Shown here: positions 1-8,143 of the stretch, in pieces
Numbering within the stretch: the stretch's first letter is position 1
Layout of the letters: each line of letters starts with the position of its first letter
Assembly: GCF_000203975.2 (NCBI RefSeq)
Contig: NZ_AFCF02000005.1
Coordinates: 62,001 to 126,000 of the forward strand
DNA from: Leisingera sp. ANG1
GTDB lineage: Bacteria > Pseudomonadota > Alphaproteobacteria > Rhodobacterales > Rhodobacteraceae
Length of the DNA: 64,000 nucleotides
Direction of reading: 5' to 3'
Translations under genes and position numbers: made by a program
Notes under the pieces: model-generated
The model's database searches: none
Told to the model about the DNA's origin: nothing
The model's input: the letters and a program-made list of their open reading frames with translations, nothing else

Positions 1-816
1 CGTAACGCCAAAATATTCCGACGCGGTTGCCGCACCCAGACGGCCGAACGCGGTGATGACCTCGTCAAAGATCAGCAGGATGCCGTGCCGGTCACAGATC
101 TCGCGCAGCCGTTGCAGATACCCCTTGGGCGGCAGCAGCACACCGGTGGACCCTGCCATCGGCTCGACGATGACGGCCGCGATGGTCGAGGCATCATGCA
201 GCGCAACGATGCGCTCCAGATCATCGGCCAGTTCGGCGCCATGCGCGGGGCAGCCGCGGGTGAATGCGTTCTTTTCCAGATCATGAGTATGACGCAGGTG
301 ATCGGTTCCGGTCAGGAGCGTGCCGAAGTGCATGCGGTTTTTCACGATGCCCCCGACCGAGATGCCGCCGAAGCCGGTGCCATGGTAACCGCGTTCGCGC
401 CCGATCAGACGTGTGCGGGCGCTGTCGCCGCGCATCCGGTGGTAATGCAGCGCAATCTTGAGCGCGGTGTCGACCGACTCAGACCCCGAGTTGGTAAAGA
501 ACGCATGGCTCATCCCCTCGGGCATCATCGCCGTCAGCTTGCCCGCCAGCTCGAACGCCTGCGGGTGGGCAAACTGGAAATTCGGAGCGTAGTCCAGCTC
601 GTGAACCTGCTTCTGCACCGCCTCTACAATCAGCGGATCACGATGGCCTGCATTAACGCACCACAACCCCGCGGTGCCGTCCATAATCCGGCGGCCGTCC
701 GAGCTGGTGTAGTACATCCCTTCGGCAGACTGGATCATGCGGGGCTCGCGAAGGAAATCACGATTGGCCGAAAACGGCATCCAGAAAGACGACATGGTAT
801 TTGACTGAACGGGCAT
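1..816 (-). CDS. omega-amino acid/beta-alanine--pyruvate aminotransferase, 3' end outside window
   Basis: PLP-dependent class III aminotransferase that would move the amino group of an omega-amino acid (beta-alanine type) to pyruvate. The first 272 codons are present; the gene leaves the window at base 1, so the catalytic lysine is not visible. The N-terminus contains FLREPRMI and GTAGLWCVNAGH, typical of this subgroup, and the PLP-ring aspartate lies in FDEVITAFGRLG at residues 250-261. ATG at 816 is preferred over ATG at 822 because AAGGA then sits six bases upstream. It is divergent from an XRE-cupin regulator gene, which is the likely regulator. The exact substrate (beta-alanine, GABA, taurine or another amine) is not fixed by sequence. 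Confidence 0.88.
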   Translation of the reverse strand, partial: MPVQSNTMSSFWMPFSANRDFLREPRMIQSAEGMYYTSSDGRRIMDGTAGLWCVNAGHRDPLIVEAVQKQVHELDYAPNFQFAHPQAFELAGKLTAMMPEGMSHAFFTNSGSESVDTALKIALHYHRMRGDSARTRLIGRERGYHGTGFGGISVGGIVKNRMHFGTLLTGTDHLRHTHDLEKNAFTRGCPAHGAELADDLERIVALHDASTIAAVIVEPMAGSTGVLLPPKGYLQRLREICDRHGILLIFDEVITAFGRLGAATASEYFGVT

Positions 817-966
817 GTCCATTCCTTGCAAGGCAGATTATTATTTGATGAGAGATACTTGCAAAGTTTCACCCTTTCGCACACCCGGCTTTGTAGGAAT
901 GTGTAAGTCATTGAAAAACGGATCGGGCCGGCCTAAGGTGCTTTCGATCAGAAGCAGGAAATCACG
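817..966. promoter_or_regulatory. Divergent promoter region with two CTTGCAA motifs
   Basis: Intergenic region between the aminotransferase and the XRE-cupin gene. A perfect 10-bp palindrome CCTTGCAAGG at 824-833 overlaps the ribosome binding site of the aminotransferase, and a second copy CTTGCAAAG lies at 858-866. Two similar sites between a regulator and its divergent neighbour suggest an operator, but this is inference. Confidence 0.4.
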
Positions 967-1533
967 ATGAGCGACTCTTCGGCACCCGATCTGGAAACCG
1001 CAAGGCGCCTGCGATTGATTCGAACCTCAAAAGGTCTCAGCCAACGCGAGATGGCCAAGCGCGCGGGGGTGGGAAGCGGTACGATTTCCCAGATCGAGAG
1101 CGGATCAACCCAGCCTTCAGTGGCTCTGCTCAAGAAAATTCTCGCAGGGGTTGATGTTAACCTGGGTTTTTTCTTCAGCTTCGAACTGAAGAACGAGGAC
1201 AACTTTTTCTTTCCTCACAGCGGTATGCGGGACCTGGGGTCGCCGGGCGTATCCTACCTGCTGGTCGCAGGTGAGCGGCGGAATCGAAAGCTGCAGATGC
1301 TGATTGAAGAGTACGGTGTCGGTGCAGACTCGGGCCGTGGAGCCCTGTCGCATGAGGGCGAAGAATGTGCGGTCGTAATTGAGGGGCGTCTGGAAGTCAC
1401 AGTAGATGGGCAATCCCGAATTCTAGGCCCAGGAGACGCTTATTACTTTTCCAGCATCCTGCCACACCGGTTCCGCAACGCCGGGGACAAAGTGTGCAAA
1501 GTCATCAGCGCGTGCACGCCTTCATCGTTCTAG
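967..1533 (+). CDS. XRE-family regulator with C-terminal cupin domain
   Basis: A 188-residue DNA-binding regulator. An XRE helix-turn-helix occupies about residues 14-66 (SQREMAKRAGVGSGTISQIE) and a small cupin barrel about 112-184 (HEGEECAVVIEGRLEV, then GPGDAYYF and LPHRF). This is the PuuR-like architecture, in which the cupin senses a small metabolite, usually linked to amine or amino-acid catabolism. Its position divergent from an omega-amino-acid aminotransferase supports control of that gene. The effector is unknown. The ATG has a weak upstream AGCAGGAAATC region as ribosome binding site. Confidence 0.9.
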   Translation: MSDSSAPDLETARRLRLIRTSKGLSQREMAKRAGVGSGTISQIESGSTQPSVALLKKILAGVDVNLGFFFSFELKNEDNFFFPHSGMRDLGSPGVSYLLVAGERRNRKLQMLIEEYGVGADSGRGALSHEGEECAVVIEGRLEVTVDGQSRILGPGDAYYFSSILPHRFRNAGDKVCKVISACTPSSF

Positions 1534-1930
1534 GCCGGGTCGGGTGTCCGGGCTAACGATGTTCCAAGATGGTATTTTCCTGGTGGTTCCGGCCGATTTG
1601 CCCAAATCATTGGTGCCAGGCAGTACATAGAATTGTGCCGAATGTTCACTAATGTCCTGCAGCCCGGGTCCCGGCTCTCTGAGGATGCTGTGTTGCACCT
1701 GACCGGAAGGTTTGACCAAGCTGCACTGCGGCGGCCATAGGCGGGACCAACGGCAGCTTGGCTCCGAACATGCTTCGGCCAATGGCGGCTTTACGCGTTT
1801 CCTTGCCGCTAACTGCCTAGTGCAGCATTTGGCGATGCGGGCTCAGAGCCGCCGATCGCTGGGCCTTGGCCCAATAGCAGCCTTGAATGGAGCATGCAGG
1901 CAAAGCCCTCGCCTTGCCTGCAAACGCTAA
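1534..1930. other. Gene-free stretch, no supported feature
   Basis: About 400 bases between the regulator and the YHS-domain gene. Short frames exist on both strands but their translations look like no protein I know and have no ribosome binding sites. It may be decayed DNA; I see no RNA gene or terminator with a good U-tract. Confidence 0.4.
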
Positions 1931-2449
1931 TCAGTTCGCGACCGGGCCCTCAGATGTGAACTTCGGGATCACGCTGTCCGAGGCCGCCTTACCCTCAATG
2001 CCCGGCCAGTTGCCTTCGGCCAGGTTGATGTTGCCGGGGATGTCCTCTTCCCAGAAGCCAACCACCACGTCGGTGATGTTCAGATAGAGCTTGTCGTCGA
2101 CGATGCGCCAGAGGTTCGGGTTGGCCGGTACCTTGCCGCCCTTGGAGACGCCATAGGCGCAGTGGCCGTCATACTGCGGCGCATAATAGGCCGGGTTGGC
2201 GGAGAACATGTCGCGGTTTTCTGCAGAGACGAAGGCCCAGGTGGCGCCGTTGTACTCGGCGGTGAATTCGGTACTGCCGCGCACCGGGGCGGTCTGCGGC
2301 GTGCCGACCGGGTTCATTTCCAGGCTGCGGTAGGCCACCACGTCGTAGCCGGACACCGCATAGCCGGTGCCATCGACATACTGTTCCCCGGCAAAGGCCG
2401 GCAGAGCAAAGGACAGTGCTGCCGCAGCAGCAAAAACAAGACGCTTCAT
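1931..2449 (-). CDS. Exported YHS-domain protein
   Basis: A 172-residue protein with a clear Sec signal peptide (residues 1-20, ending ALPAFA). The YHS-like segment is around residues 30-100 (SGYDVVAY, then ENRDMFSANPAYYAPQYDGHCAYG with a single Cys at 97). YHS modules are thought to bind metal, but the role of these small periplasmic versions is not established. The start at 2449 is chosen because AAGGGATG lies just upstream and the signal peptide follows at once. The same frame stays open for another 1.1 kb upstream, opposite the glutathione-transferase gene; that extension is a shadow. Confidence 0.87.
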   Translation of the reverse strand: MKRLVFAAAAALSFALPAFAGEQYVDGTGYAVSGYDVVAYRSLEMNPVGTPQTAPVRGSTEFTAEYNGATWAFVSAENRDMFSANPAYYAPQYDGHCAYGVSKGGKVPANPNLWRIVDDKLYLNITDVVVGFWEEDIPGNINLAEGNWPGIEGKAASDSVIPKFTSEGPVAN

Positions 2450-2722
2450 GAAATCATCCCTTTCATCGGTGATCGCTTCAATTCGGGCACCGGTCCAACG
2501 CACCGGCCTTGGCACTGACATTACCGCCCCGGCAGCAAATGCGAAGGGGGGCTCACGGCTCTGTGTCCGGGAACGAGAGGACGTGAGCACATTGTAAAAT
2601 TTCCGCGTGCAGACCTTCCAGTCATTGGAATTTCCGGAACACCCCTTATCTCTGGCTGAGCCGGTCGCCGCAGCGCGTGCGATTGAGACGCAACAGGAAA
2701 CAATTGAGAGCAAGGCCGACAG

Positions 2723-3598
2723 ATGAGCGACACCCCCTACACCCCGCCGAAAGTCTGGAAATGGGAACAGGCGAACGGCGGCGAATTTGCCTCGATCAAC
2801 CGCCCGATTGCAGGCGCGACCCACGACAAGACGCTGCCCGCCGGCAAGCACCCCTTCCAGCTCTATTCGCTGGCGACCCCGAACGGGGTGAAGGTCACCG
2901 TGATGTTCGAGGAGCTGCTGGCCGCGGGCCACACAGATGCCGAGTATGACGCCTGGCTGATCAAAATCGGCGACGGCGACCAGTTCGGCTCCGGCTTTGT
3001 CGAGGTGAACCCGAACTCCAAGATCCCGGCCCTGCTGGACCGCAGCGGCGCGGAGCCAGTGCGGGTGTTCGAAAGCGGCTCGATCCTGCTGCATCTGGCG
3101 GAGAAGTTCGGGGCGTTCCTGCCCAAGGCGGGCGCGGCACGTACCGAGACCCTGAACTGGCTGTTCTGGCAGATGGGCAGCGCGCCCTACCTGGGCGGCG
3201 GCTTTGGCCATTTCTATGCCTATGCGCCGGAAAAGTTCCAGTATCCGATCGACCGTTTCACCATGGAAACCAAACGTCAGCTGGATGTGCTGGACCGGCA
3301 GCTGGCAGAGCGGGACTTCATTGCGGGTGACGAATACACCATCGCCGATATCGCCATCTGGCCCTGGTACGGCCAGCTGGTACTGGGTCGCAACTATGGC
3401 GATGCGGCAGAGTTTCTGGATGCGGCGAGCTACACCAACGTGGTCCGCTGGGCCAAGGCCATCGACGCTCGCCCGGCGGTGCAGCGCGGCCGCATGGTGA
3501 ACCGCACCTCCGGAGATCCGGAAACGCAGCTGCATGAACGCCACAACGCCAGCGATTTCGAGACCCGCACCCAGGATAAGCTGGAACCGGCAGAATAA
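2723..3598 (+). CDS. yghU: Glutathione S-transferase family disulfide-bond reductase, YghU type
   Basis: A 291-residue cytosolic GST of the Nu class (YghU/YfcG), which binds two glutathiones and reduces disulfides. The long N-terminal extension before the thioredoxin fold (Tyr-Thr-Pro-Pro-Lys-Val-Trp) is typical of YghU. The thioredoxin-like domain includes VNPNSKIPALLD and the GSH-contact ESGSILLHLAEKFG; the all-helical GST_C domain follows from about residue 140 and contains YTIADIAIWPW. Length matches the family. The gene is monocistronic, with a strong terminator just downstream. Confidence 0.93.
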   Translation: MSDTPYTPPKVWKWEQANGGEFASINRPIAGATHDKTLPAGKHPFQLYSLATPNGVKVTVMFEELLAAGHTDAEYDAWLIKIGDGDQFGSGFVEVNPNSKIPALLDRSGAEPVRVFESGSILLHLAEKFGAFLPKAGAARTETLNWLFWQMGSAPYLGGGFGHFYAYAPEKFQYPIDRFTMETKRQLDVLDRQLAERDFIAGDEYTIADIAIWPWYGQLVLGRNYGDAAEFLDAASYTNVVRWAKAIDARPAVQRGRMVNRTSGDPETQLHERHNASDFETRTQDKLEPAE

Positions 3599-3632
3599 CC
3601 CCCGCCTTCAAGGCTCAGGTTCAAGGATTGCC

Positions 3633-3663
3633 AAGCGCCCGCCTCGCCGCGGGCGCTTTTTTT
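3633..3663 (+). terminator. Intrinsic terminator of yghU
   Basis: Perfect 10-bp stem AAGCGCCCGC / GCGGGCGCTT (3633-3642 and 3649-3658) with a six-base loop, followed by T residues to 3663. Confidence 0.9.
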
Positions 3664-3667
3664 CCGG

Positions 3668-4081
3668 CTACATCCAGCCCACCTGCGTCAGGGCATGCAC
3701 ATCGTTCCAGACCTTGGTCATGTGGCGGATTTTGCCGCCGTCAAAGTCCAGCACGTAGACATAGTCCGAAGCGACCGTCTTGCCCGTCGGCGCGCCGTTG
3801 CCGGCGTCCACCGTATGGGTGCCATGGAAGACTGCAAACAGGACCGCACGGCCGGCGTCCTCATCCACCGTGAGGGATTTGAACTCCGCATGGGCGTCCG
3901 GCATCGGTGTCAGCAGACCCTTGGCCCATTCGGTATAATCCGCAAGCGTCTTGATCTCCGCCAGCGCGTCCGCTTGGACCGAGAAGGTGGCGTCCGGCGT
4001 GCACCATTCCTGGCAAACTTCCCATCCTTTGCCCGCGTCACAGGCCTCGCAGAAATCATGTGCGGTTTGTTTGATAGACAT
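3668..4081 (-). CDS. SnoaL/NTF2-like small protein
   Basis: A 137-residue alpha+beta-barrel protein of the nuclear transport factor 2 / SnoaL-like superfamily. Visible family features are the N-terminal helices (FCEACDAGKGWEVCQEWC), an ATFSVQADAL strand region and the C-terminal barrel strands (YVYVLDFDGGKIRHMTKVWND). Members act as small ligand-binding proteins or isomerases; no substrate can be deduced. GGGAGGGG seven bases upstream of the ATG is a strong ribosome binding site. It converges on yghU. Confidence 0.82.
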   Translation of the reverse strand: MSIKQTAHDFCEACDAGKGWEVCQEWCTPDATFSVQADALAEIKTLADYTEWAKGLLTPMPDAHAEFKSLTVDEDAGRAVLFAVFHGTHTVDAGNGAPTGKTVASDYVYVLDFDGGKIRHMTKVWNDVHALTQVGWM

Positions 4082-4173
4082 CGTTTCCCCTCCCTGCTGG
4101 GTTGCCGGGCACGGGCCGCAGCCCTGCCCTTGCAGCAGCAGATAAGGCGAAAACGGCGGTGGGCGAGAAATGC

Positions 4174-4977
4174 CTATTTGAGCCGCGGCGGCTTTTCCGG
4201 GTCGCTGCCGGGTTTCACCGGTTTCAATTCCTGCGGCGCCTTAGGCTGCGGCAGGTCAAAACGCAGGCCGACGCGGGCCAGGCTGGCCGCCACCGGGTCC
4301 TCGGCCGCGAAGAAGCCCACATCCATCGCACCGGCCTCAATGCCGGAGAAGGTCAGCGCTTCGCTGGCGGCCTTGGCAAGCGAGGCCTGCGCGGCCTCCT
4401 TGGCACCGACGAAGCCCAACAGATGCCCTTGCCCGCCGCCAGCATAGCGCACACCGGCCAGATAGGCCGCCGCCGCCAGCCCGCCTGCGGTGGCAAGCTT
4501 GGCGTCCAGCGCCGTTAGCAGCGCCTCCGGCAGGCCCTTGGGAGCGGTGAATTCGGTGACGCCGGCCTCGACCTCCTGCGGTGCATGGCCCAGGGTCTGG
4601 TGCAGCCAGTTGATCGCCTCTGCCGGGATCAGGAAGGCGGAGGGCGCCACCTCCAGGTTCAGCCCCAGTCCAATTCCCTGGCCAATCCCCTGCCCGGCCA
4701 GCATCTGGCAAATCACCCGGCCTGACAGCGCTGCGTAAGGCACCGCCTGGCCGGCAAATTGCGCCAGCCGCTCCTCCCGGTCGAACACCAGAACGAAGGC
4801 GCCGTCCGGCGTCTCGAACAGCGCTGGTGAGATCTGCTCCCCCACGGCTTCTTCCTCCAGCATCAGGAACAGCTCCGCATCCGCCAGCCGTTCATAGAAC
4901 CGCAGCCGGGCGGCATCATCCTCGGGCGCAGCCTCCATCGCGGCGTGGGCCAGATCCAGCGGGGTTTCATCTGTCAT
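4174..4977 (-). CDS. SseB N-terminal-domain family protein
   Basis: A 267-residue cytosolic protein of the SseB family (named after enhanced serine sensitivity protein B), of unknown biochemical role. Visible features: LRFYERLADAELFLML near the N-terminus, FVLVFDREERLAQFAG in the middle, and GLGLNLEVAPSAFLIPAEAINWL, all typical. The C-terminus is proline- and lysine-rich. ATG at 4977 overlaps the stop of the upstream uracil-DNA-glycosylase-like gene by four bases (ATGA), so the two are translationally coupled; the open frame upstream of this ATG belongs to the glycosylase gene region and is not used. Confidence 0.85.
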   Translation of the reverse strand: MTDETPLDLAHAAMEAAPEDDAARLRFYERLADAELFLMLEEEAVGEQISPALFETPDGAFVLVFDREERLAQFAGQAVPYAALSGRVICQMLAGQGIGQGIGLGLNLEVAPSAFLIPAEAINWLHQTLGHAPQEVEAGVTEFTAPKGLPEALLTALDAKLATAGGLAAAAYLAGVRYAGGGQGHLLGFVGAKEAAQASLAKAASEALTFSGIEAGAMDVGFFAAEDPVAASLARVGLRFDLPQPKAPQELKPVKPGSDPEKPPRLK

Positions 4978-5591
4978 CGCATCAGCTCCTTCACCCGGGC
5001 CTGCAAAACCGGCAGCAGCTCCGCCTCGAACCAGGGGTTTTTCTTCAGCCATCCGGTATTACGCCAGGACGGATGCGGCAAGGGGAAGACCTGCGGCGCA
5101 TGATCCCGCCAGCCGCGGACAACATCCGTCACCGGCCCCTTCAGCCCCAGGTGATAACGCTGCGCATGGGCGCCCACCAGCACCTTCAGCTGCACCTCCG
5201 GCAAGTGGCCCATCACCTGATGATGCCAGGTTTTGCCGCAGACCGCAGGCGGCGGCAGGTCAGCTTTCTTGTCGTTGTAACCGGGAAAGCAGAACCCCAT
5301 CGGCACCACCGCGACGCGGTCCTTGTCGTAAAACTCCGCCTCGCTCAGCCCCAGCCAGGCCCGCAGCCGGTCGCCGGAAGGATCGGTAAAGGGCCGGCCG
5401 CTTTCGTGCACCCGCAGCCCCGGCGCCTGGCCTGCAATCAGGATGCGCGCTGCAGGGCGGAACCACACCACAGGGCGAGGCGCATGCGCGGTGGCGGTCG
5501 CTGCAAAGCGGTCCGCGCAGATCCGGCAGTTGCGAATCTGCGCCTTCAGCCGCTGGCTGGCCTTCATTGTTTCAACTTTGGAAACAGCCAT
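4974..5591 (-). CDS. Uracil-DNA glycosylase family protein
   Basis: A 205-residue protein of the uracil-DNA glycosylase superfamily. Motif 1 is the GQAPGLRVHESGRPFTDPSG segment and motif 2 is HPSWRNTGWLKKNPWF near the C-terminus. Two cysteines near the N-terminus (NCRICADRF) are present, but a full four-cysteine Fe-S set is not obvious. It probably acts in base-excision repair, although members of this subfamily are often of unproven activity. ATG at 5591 is preferred; ATG at 5567 is an alternative. First gene of a two-gene unit with the SseB-domain gene. Confidence 0.85.
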   Translation of the reverse strand: MAVSKVETMKASQRLKAQIRNCRICADRFAATATAHAPRPVVWFRPAARILIAGQAPGLRVHESGRPFTDPSGDRLRAWLGLSEAEFYDKDRVAVVPMGFCFPGYNDKKADLPPPAVCGKTWHHQVMGHLPEVQLKVLVGAHAQRYHLGLKGPVTDVVRGWRDHAPQVFPLPHPSWRNTGWLKKNPWFEAELLPVLQARVKELMR

Positions 5592-5832
5592 CTTGCGCCC
5601 CGTAAGTCTGTTCTGCCTGCAATTTCCGGCACCTGCGGTCAGGACAGGCGGCAAATTGGTTAAGACTTGGTTGATGATTTATGTCACAATTCGACATAAT
5701 AAGGCCAAATTCACCCCGTAGGCCATTAACACTCTTTTGATAAGAAAGGGCCATGGGCGCGCTGTAAGCGCCTGGGCAATGAGGCACAACAGAGCCCGCC
5801 ACTGGGCCGCAAGGGCAGTACCGGAACAAGCG
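5592..5832 (+). promoter_or_regulatory. Promoter region of capsule-export genes with an inverted repeat
   Basis: Intergenic region between the divergent glycosylase gene and the capsule-export ATPase. It contains a perfect inverted repeat, TTATGTC at 5679-5685 and GACATAA at 5693-5699, separated by seven bases, in a locally AT-rich stretch. About 15 bases upstream is a near-CtrA motif (TTAA-N7-TTGA, 5660-5674). The repeat is a good candidate operator; the protein that would bind is unknown. Confidence 0.5.
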
Positions 5833-6492
5833 ATGCTTGAGTTTGAAAACGTCAGCAAGTCCTTTTGGACAGGAACCCAGCGCAAGGTGATCCTTGACCG
5901 CGTGTCGTTCCGCATCGAGCCCGGCAAATCGCTGGGTGTGCTGGCCCCGAACGGCACCGGCAAAACCACCCTGATCAACATGATGGCAGGCCTCGAAAAA
6001 CCCGACGAGGGCGAGATCCGCCGCAACTGCAAGGTGTCCTTCCCGCTCGGGTTCATGGGCGGCGTCATCAGCCGCCTGTCGGCGATGGAGAACTGCCGCT
6101 ACATTGCCAAGCTTTACGGCCTCGATCCGGATTATGTGGAGGCCTACTGCCGCTGGCTCTGCGGGCTCAAGGAATATTTCGACCAGCCGGTGGGCACCTA
6201 TTCCTCAGGTATGCGGGCGCGGTTCAGTTTCTCGCTGATGCTGGCGCTGGACTTCGACATCTACCTGATCGACGAGGGCATGCCCTCCACCACCGATGTG
6301 GAATTCAATCGCAAGGCCGGCGAGATCCTGCAGGAACGGCTGCAGACCACCACAATCATCATCGTCTCGCACCAGGCCAAGACGCTGGAAAAATTTGCCC
6401 GTTCAGCTGCCGTCCTCTTGCAGGGGCAGCTGCACATGTTTGACACTCTGGAAGAAGCGAAACAGCTCTATGACTACGAAACCGAGAGCTAA
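5833..6492 (+). CDS. Capsule polysaccharide export ABC transporter, ATP-binding subunit (KpsT-like)
   Basis: A 219-residue ABC ATPase of the KpsT/BexA/CtrD group, which energises export of Kdo-linked capsular polysaccharide across the inner membrane. Walker A APNGTGKTT at residues 38-46, signature YSSGMRAR at 123-130, Walker B IYLIDEG at 143-149 and switch histidine at 180 are intact. Short length and the degenerate signature (SSGM rather than LSGGQ) match this group. ATG at 5833 is chosen from the family start (MLEFENVSKSF); an upstream open stretch is ignored. The membrane permease partner (KpsM type) is not in the window. Overlaps the next gene by 23 bases. Confidence 0.92.
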   Translation: MLEFENVSKSFWTGTQRKVILDRVSFRIEPGKSLGVLAPNGTGKTTLINMMAGLEKPDEGEIRRNCKVSFPLGFMGGVISRLSAMENCRYIAKLYGLDPDYVEAYCRWLCGLKEYFDQPVGTYSSGMRARFSFSLMLALDFDIYLIDEGMPSTTDVEFNRKAGEILQERLQTTTIIIVSHQAKTLEKFARSAAVLLQGQLHMFDTLEEAKQLYDYETES

Positions 6493-8128
6493 GAAGTTCC
6501 GCATCCGCCGCAGCGCCTCTGTTGCCGGCGCCGAGGCCCAGCCGCAAGCGCCGGAGCAGCCGCGCGCTGCCGCCGCTGCGCAGCCGGCAGCCCCGGCGGC
6601 CGCGCCTTCGGGGGCTGCAACGGCTGGCGACGGGGATGGCGGCGCGCCGATGTCCGGCATGGTCAGCTCGCCCCGCGAAACCAGGATGGAAACCGATATC
6701 GACGCGATCCGCCAGGAGGGTCTCACCGGCCGCCAGCTGCGCCTGGCACGGCGGATGGCGCAGAAGCACAACCTGCCCGCCACCTCGGATTTCGAAGCGG
6801 TGCGGATGCTGCGCGAGCGCGGCATCGACCCATTCAAACGCGCCAACATGCTGGAGCTGGTGGTGCCCCAGAACAAGGCGCAGCCTGCAGGCACCCCGCC
6901 CGCCCCCGGCTCGGTCCAGCTGCCGCAAACGGTTCCGGCCGGCAAAACCAACCTGCCCTCAACAGAGCTGAGCCCGGCAGAGCGGCGCGCCCGTGAAATC
7001 CAGGACATCCAGCGCGACATTGCCCGCCGCCGCCGCCGCAAACTGTCGCTGCTGGCGGCGCGGCTGGCGTTCTTCGTGATGCTGCCGACCCTGGCCGCTG
7101 GCTATTACTTCTATTCGGTGGCCACACCGATGTTCTCCTCCAAATCCGAATTCCTGGTGCTGAAGGCCGACAGCGCAGCCGGCGGCGTCGGCGGGCTGCT
7201 CAGCGGCACCCAGTTTGCCACCAGCCAGGATTCAATCGCGGTGCAAAGCTACCTGATGTCGAAAGAGGCGATGCTGCGGCTCGACGACGAAGTCGGCTTC
7301 AAGGCGCATTTCACCCAGGAATGGCTGGACCCGATCCAGCGGCTGGAGAGCAATCCGACCAATGAGGAGGCTTATGCCACCTACAACCGCAATGTGAAGA
7401 TTGGCTACGACCCGACCGAGGGCGTGGTGCGGATGGAGGTGTCTGCCGCGGACCCCGAAGTGGCGGCGGAGTTTTCGCGCAAGCTGATTTCCTATGCGCA
7501 GGAGAAGGTAAACAACCTCTCGCAGCAGAAGCGCGCCGACCAGATGTCCGAAGCGGAGCAGGCCCTGCTTGACGCCGAGGCCCAGCGCCGCGCGGCGCAG
7601 GAACGGCTGGTGGTGCTGCAGCAGCAGGGCGCCGTCCTCGATCCCGAGGGCGTAGTGGCCTCGCTGCGCACCCAGATCAGCACATTTGAGATCCAGCTGG
7701 AGGAAAAACGGCTGGAGCTGGCCGCGCTTCAGGACAACGCCCGCCCGAACCGGGCCAAGGTCAGCGGCGCGGAGGCCGACATCCGGCGGCTGGAGGCGGT
7801 CATTTCCAGCCTCAACAACCGGATGGTCGATGCCTCGGCCGGCGAAAACTCGCTTGCCAACCTGCGCATCCAGATCCAGATGGCGCAGGCCGACCTCGCC
7901 ACCCGCGACCTGATGCTGCAATCGGCCTTGCAGCAAGTGGAAACCACCCGGCTGGAGGCCAACCGCCAGGTCCGCTACCTGACCACCGCGGTGGAGCCGG
8001 TTGCCAGCGACGAGCCCTCCTATCCGCGCAAGTTCGAGAATACCGTTTTGGCATTCCTGATCTTTTCCGGTATTTACCTGATGTGTTCGCTCACCGCGTC
8101 CATCCTGCGGGAGCAGGTCTCATCGTAA
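6470..8128 (+). CDS. Capsule polysaccharide export inner-membrane protein (KpsE/BexC-like) with long N-terminal extension
   Basis: A 552-residue polysaccharide co-polymerase-type protein. Two hydrophobic segments flank a large periplasmic part: one around residues 190-215 (ARLAFFVMLPTLAAGYYFYS) and one near the C-terminus (TVLAFLIFSGIYLMCSLTAS). Between them is a long coiled coil (about 340-490, many E/A/Q/L). This matches KpsE/BexC/CtrB, which couples the inner-membrane exporter to the outer-membrane channel. The first ~185 residues are unusual: an Ala/Pro-rich stretch and a basic cytosolic domain (RQLRLARRMAQKHNLPATSD). ATG at 6470 lies inside the end of the ATPase gene, so the pair is coupled. 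Confidence 0.87.
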   Translation: MTTKPRAKKFRIRRSASVAGAEAQPQAPEQPRAAAAAQPAAPAAAPSGAATAGDGDGGAPMSGMVSSPRETRMETDIDAIRQEGLTGRQLRLARRMAQKHNLPATSDFEAVRMLRERGIDPFKRANMLELVVPQNKAQPAGTPPAPGSVQLPQTVPAGKTNLPSTELSPAERRAREIQDIQRDIARRRRRKLSLLAARLAFFVMLPTLAAGYYFYSVATPMFSSKSEFLVLKADSAAGGVGGLLSGTQFATSQDSIAVQSYLMSKEAMLRLDDEVGFKAHFTQEWLDPIQRLESNPTNEEAYATYNRNVKIGYDPTEGVVRMEVSAADPEVAAEFSRKLISYAQEKVNNLSQQKRADQMSEAEQALLDAEAQRRAAQERLVVLQQQGAVLDPEGVVASLRTQISTFEIQLEEKRLELAALQDNARPNRAKVSGAEADIRRLEAVISSLNNRMVDASAGENSLANLRIQIQMAQADLATRDLMLQSALQQVETTRLEANRQVRYLTTAVEPVASDEPSYPRKFENTVLAFLIFSGIYLMCSLTASILREQVSS

Positions 8129-8143
8129 AGCCATCGGGTACCC

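Noticed and set aside
85-804. Long plus-strand frame opposite the aminotransferase
   Set aside because: The minus strand encodes a clear class III aminotransferase; this frame is its antisense shadow.
1522-1930. Two short frames in the gap after the regulator
   Set aside because: No recognisable protein, no ribosome binding site, and codon use unlike the neighbours.
2450-3544. Upstream in-frame extension of the YHS-domain gene
   Set aside because: It runs antisense to yghU, and a signal peptide with a good ribosome binding site starts at 2449.
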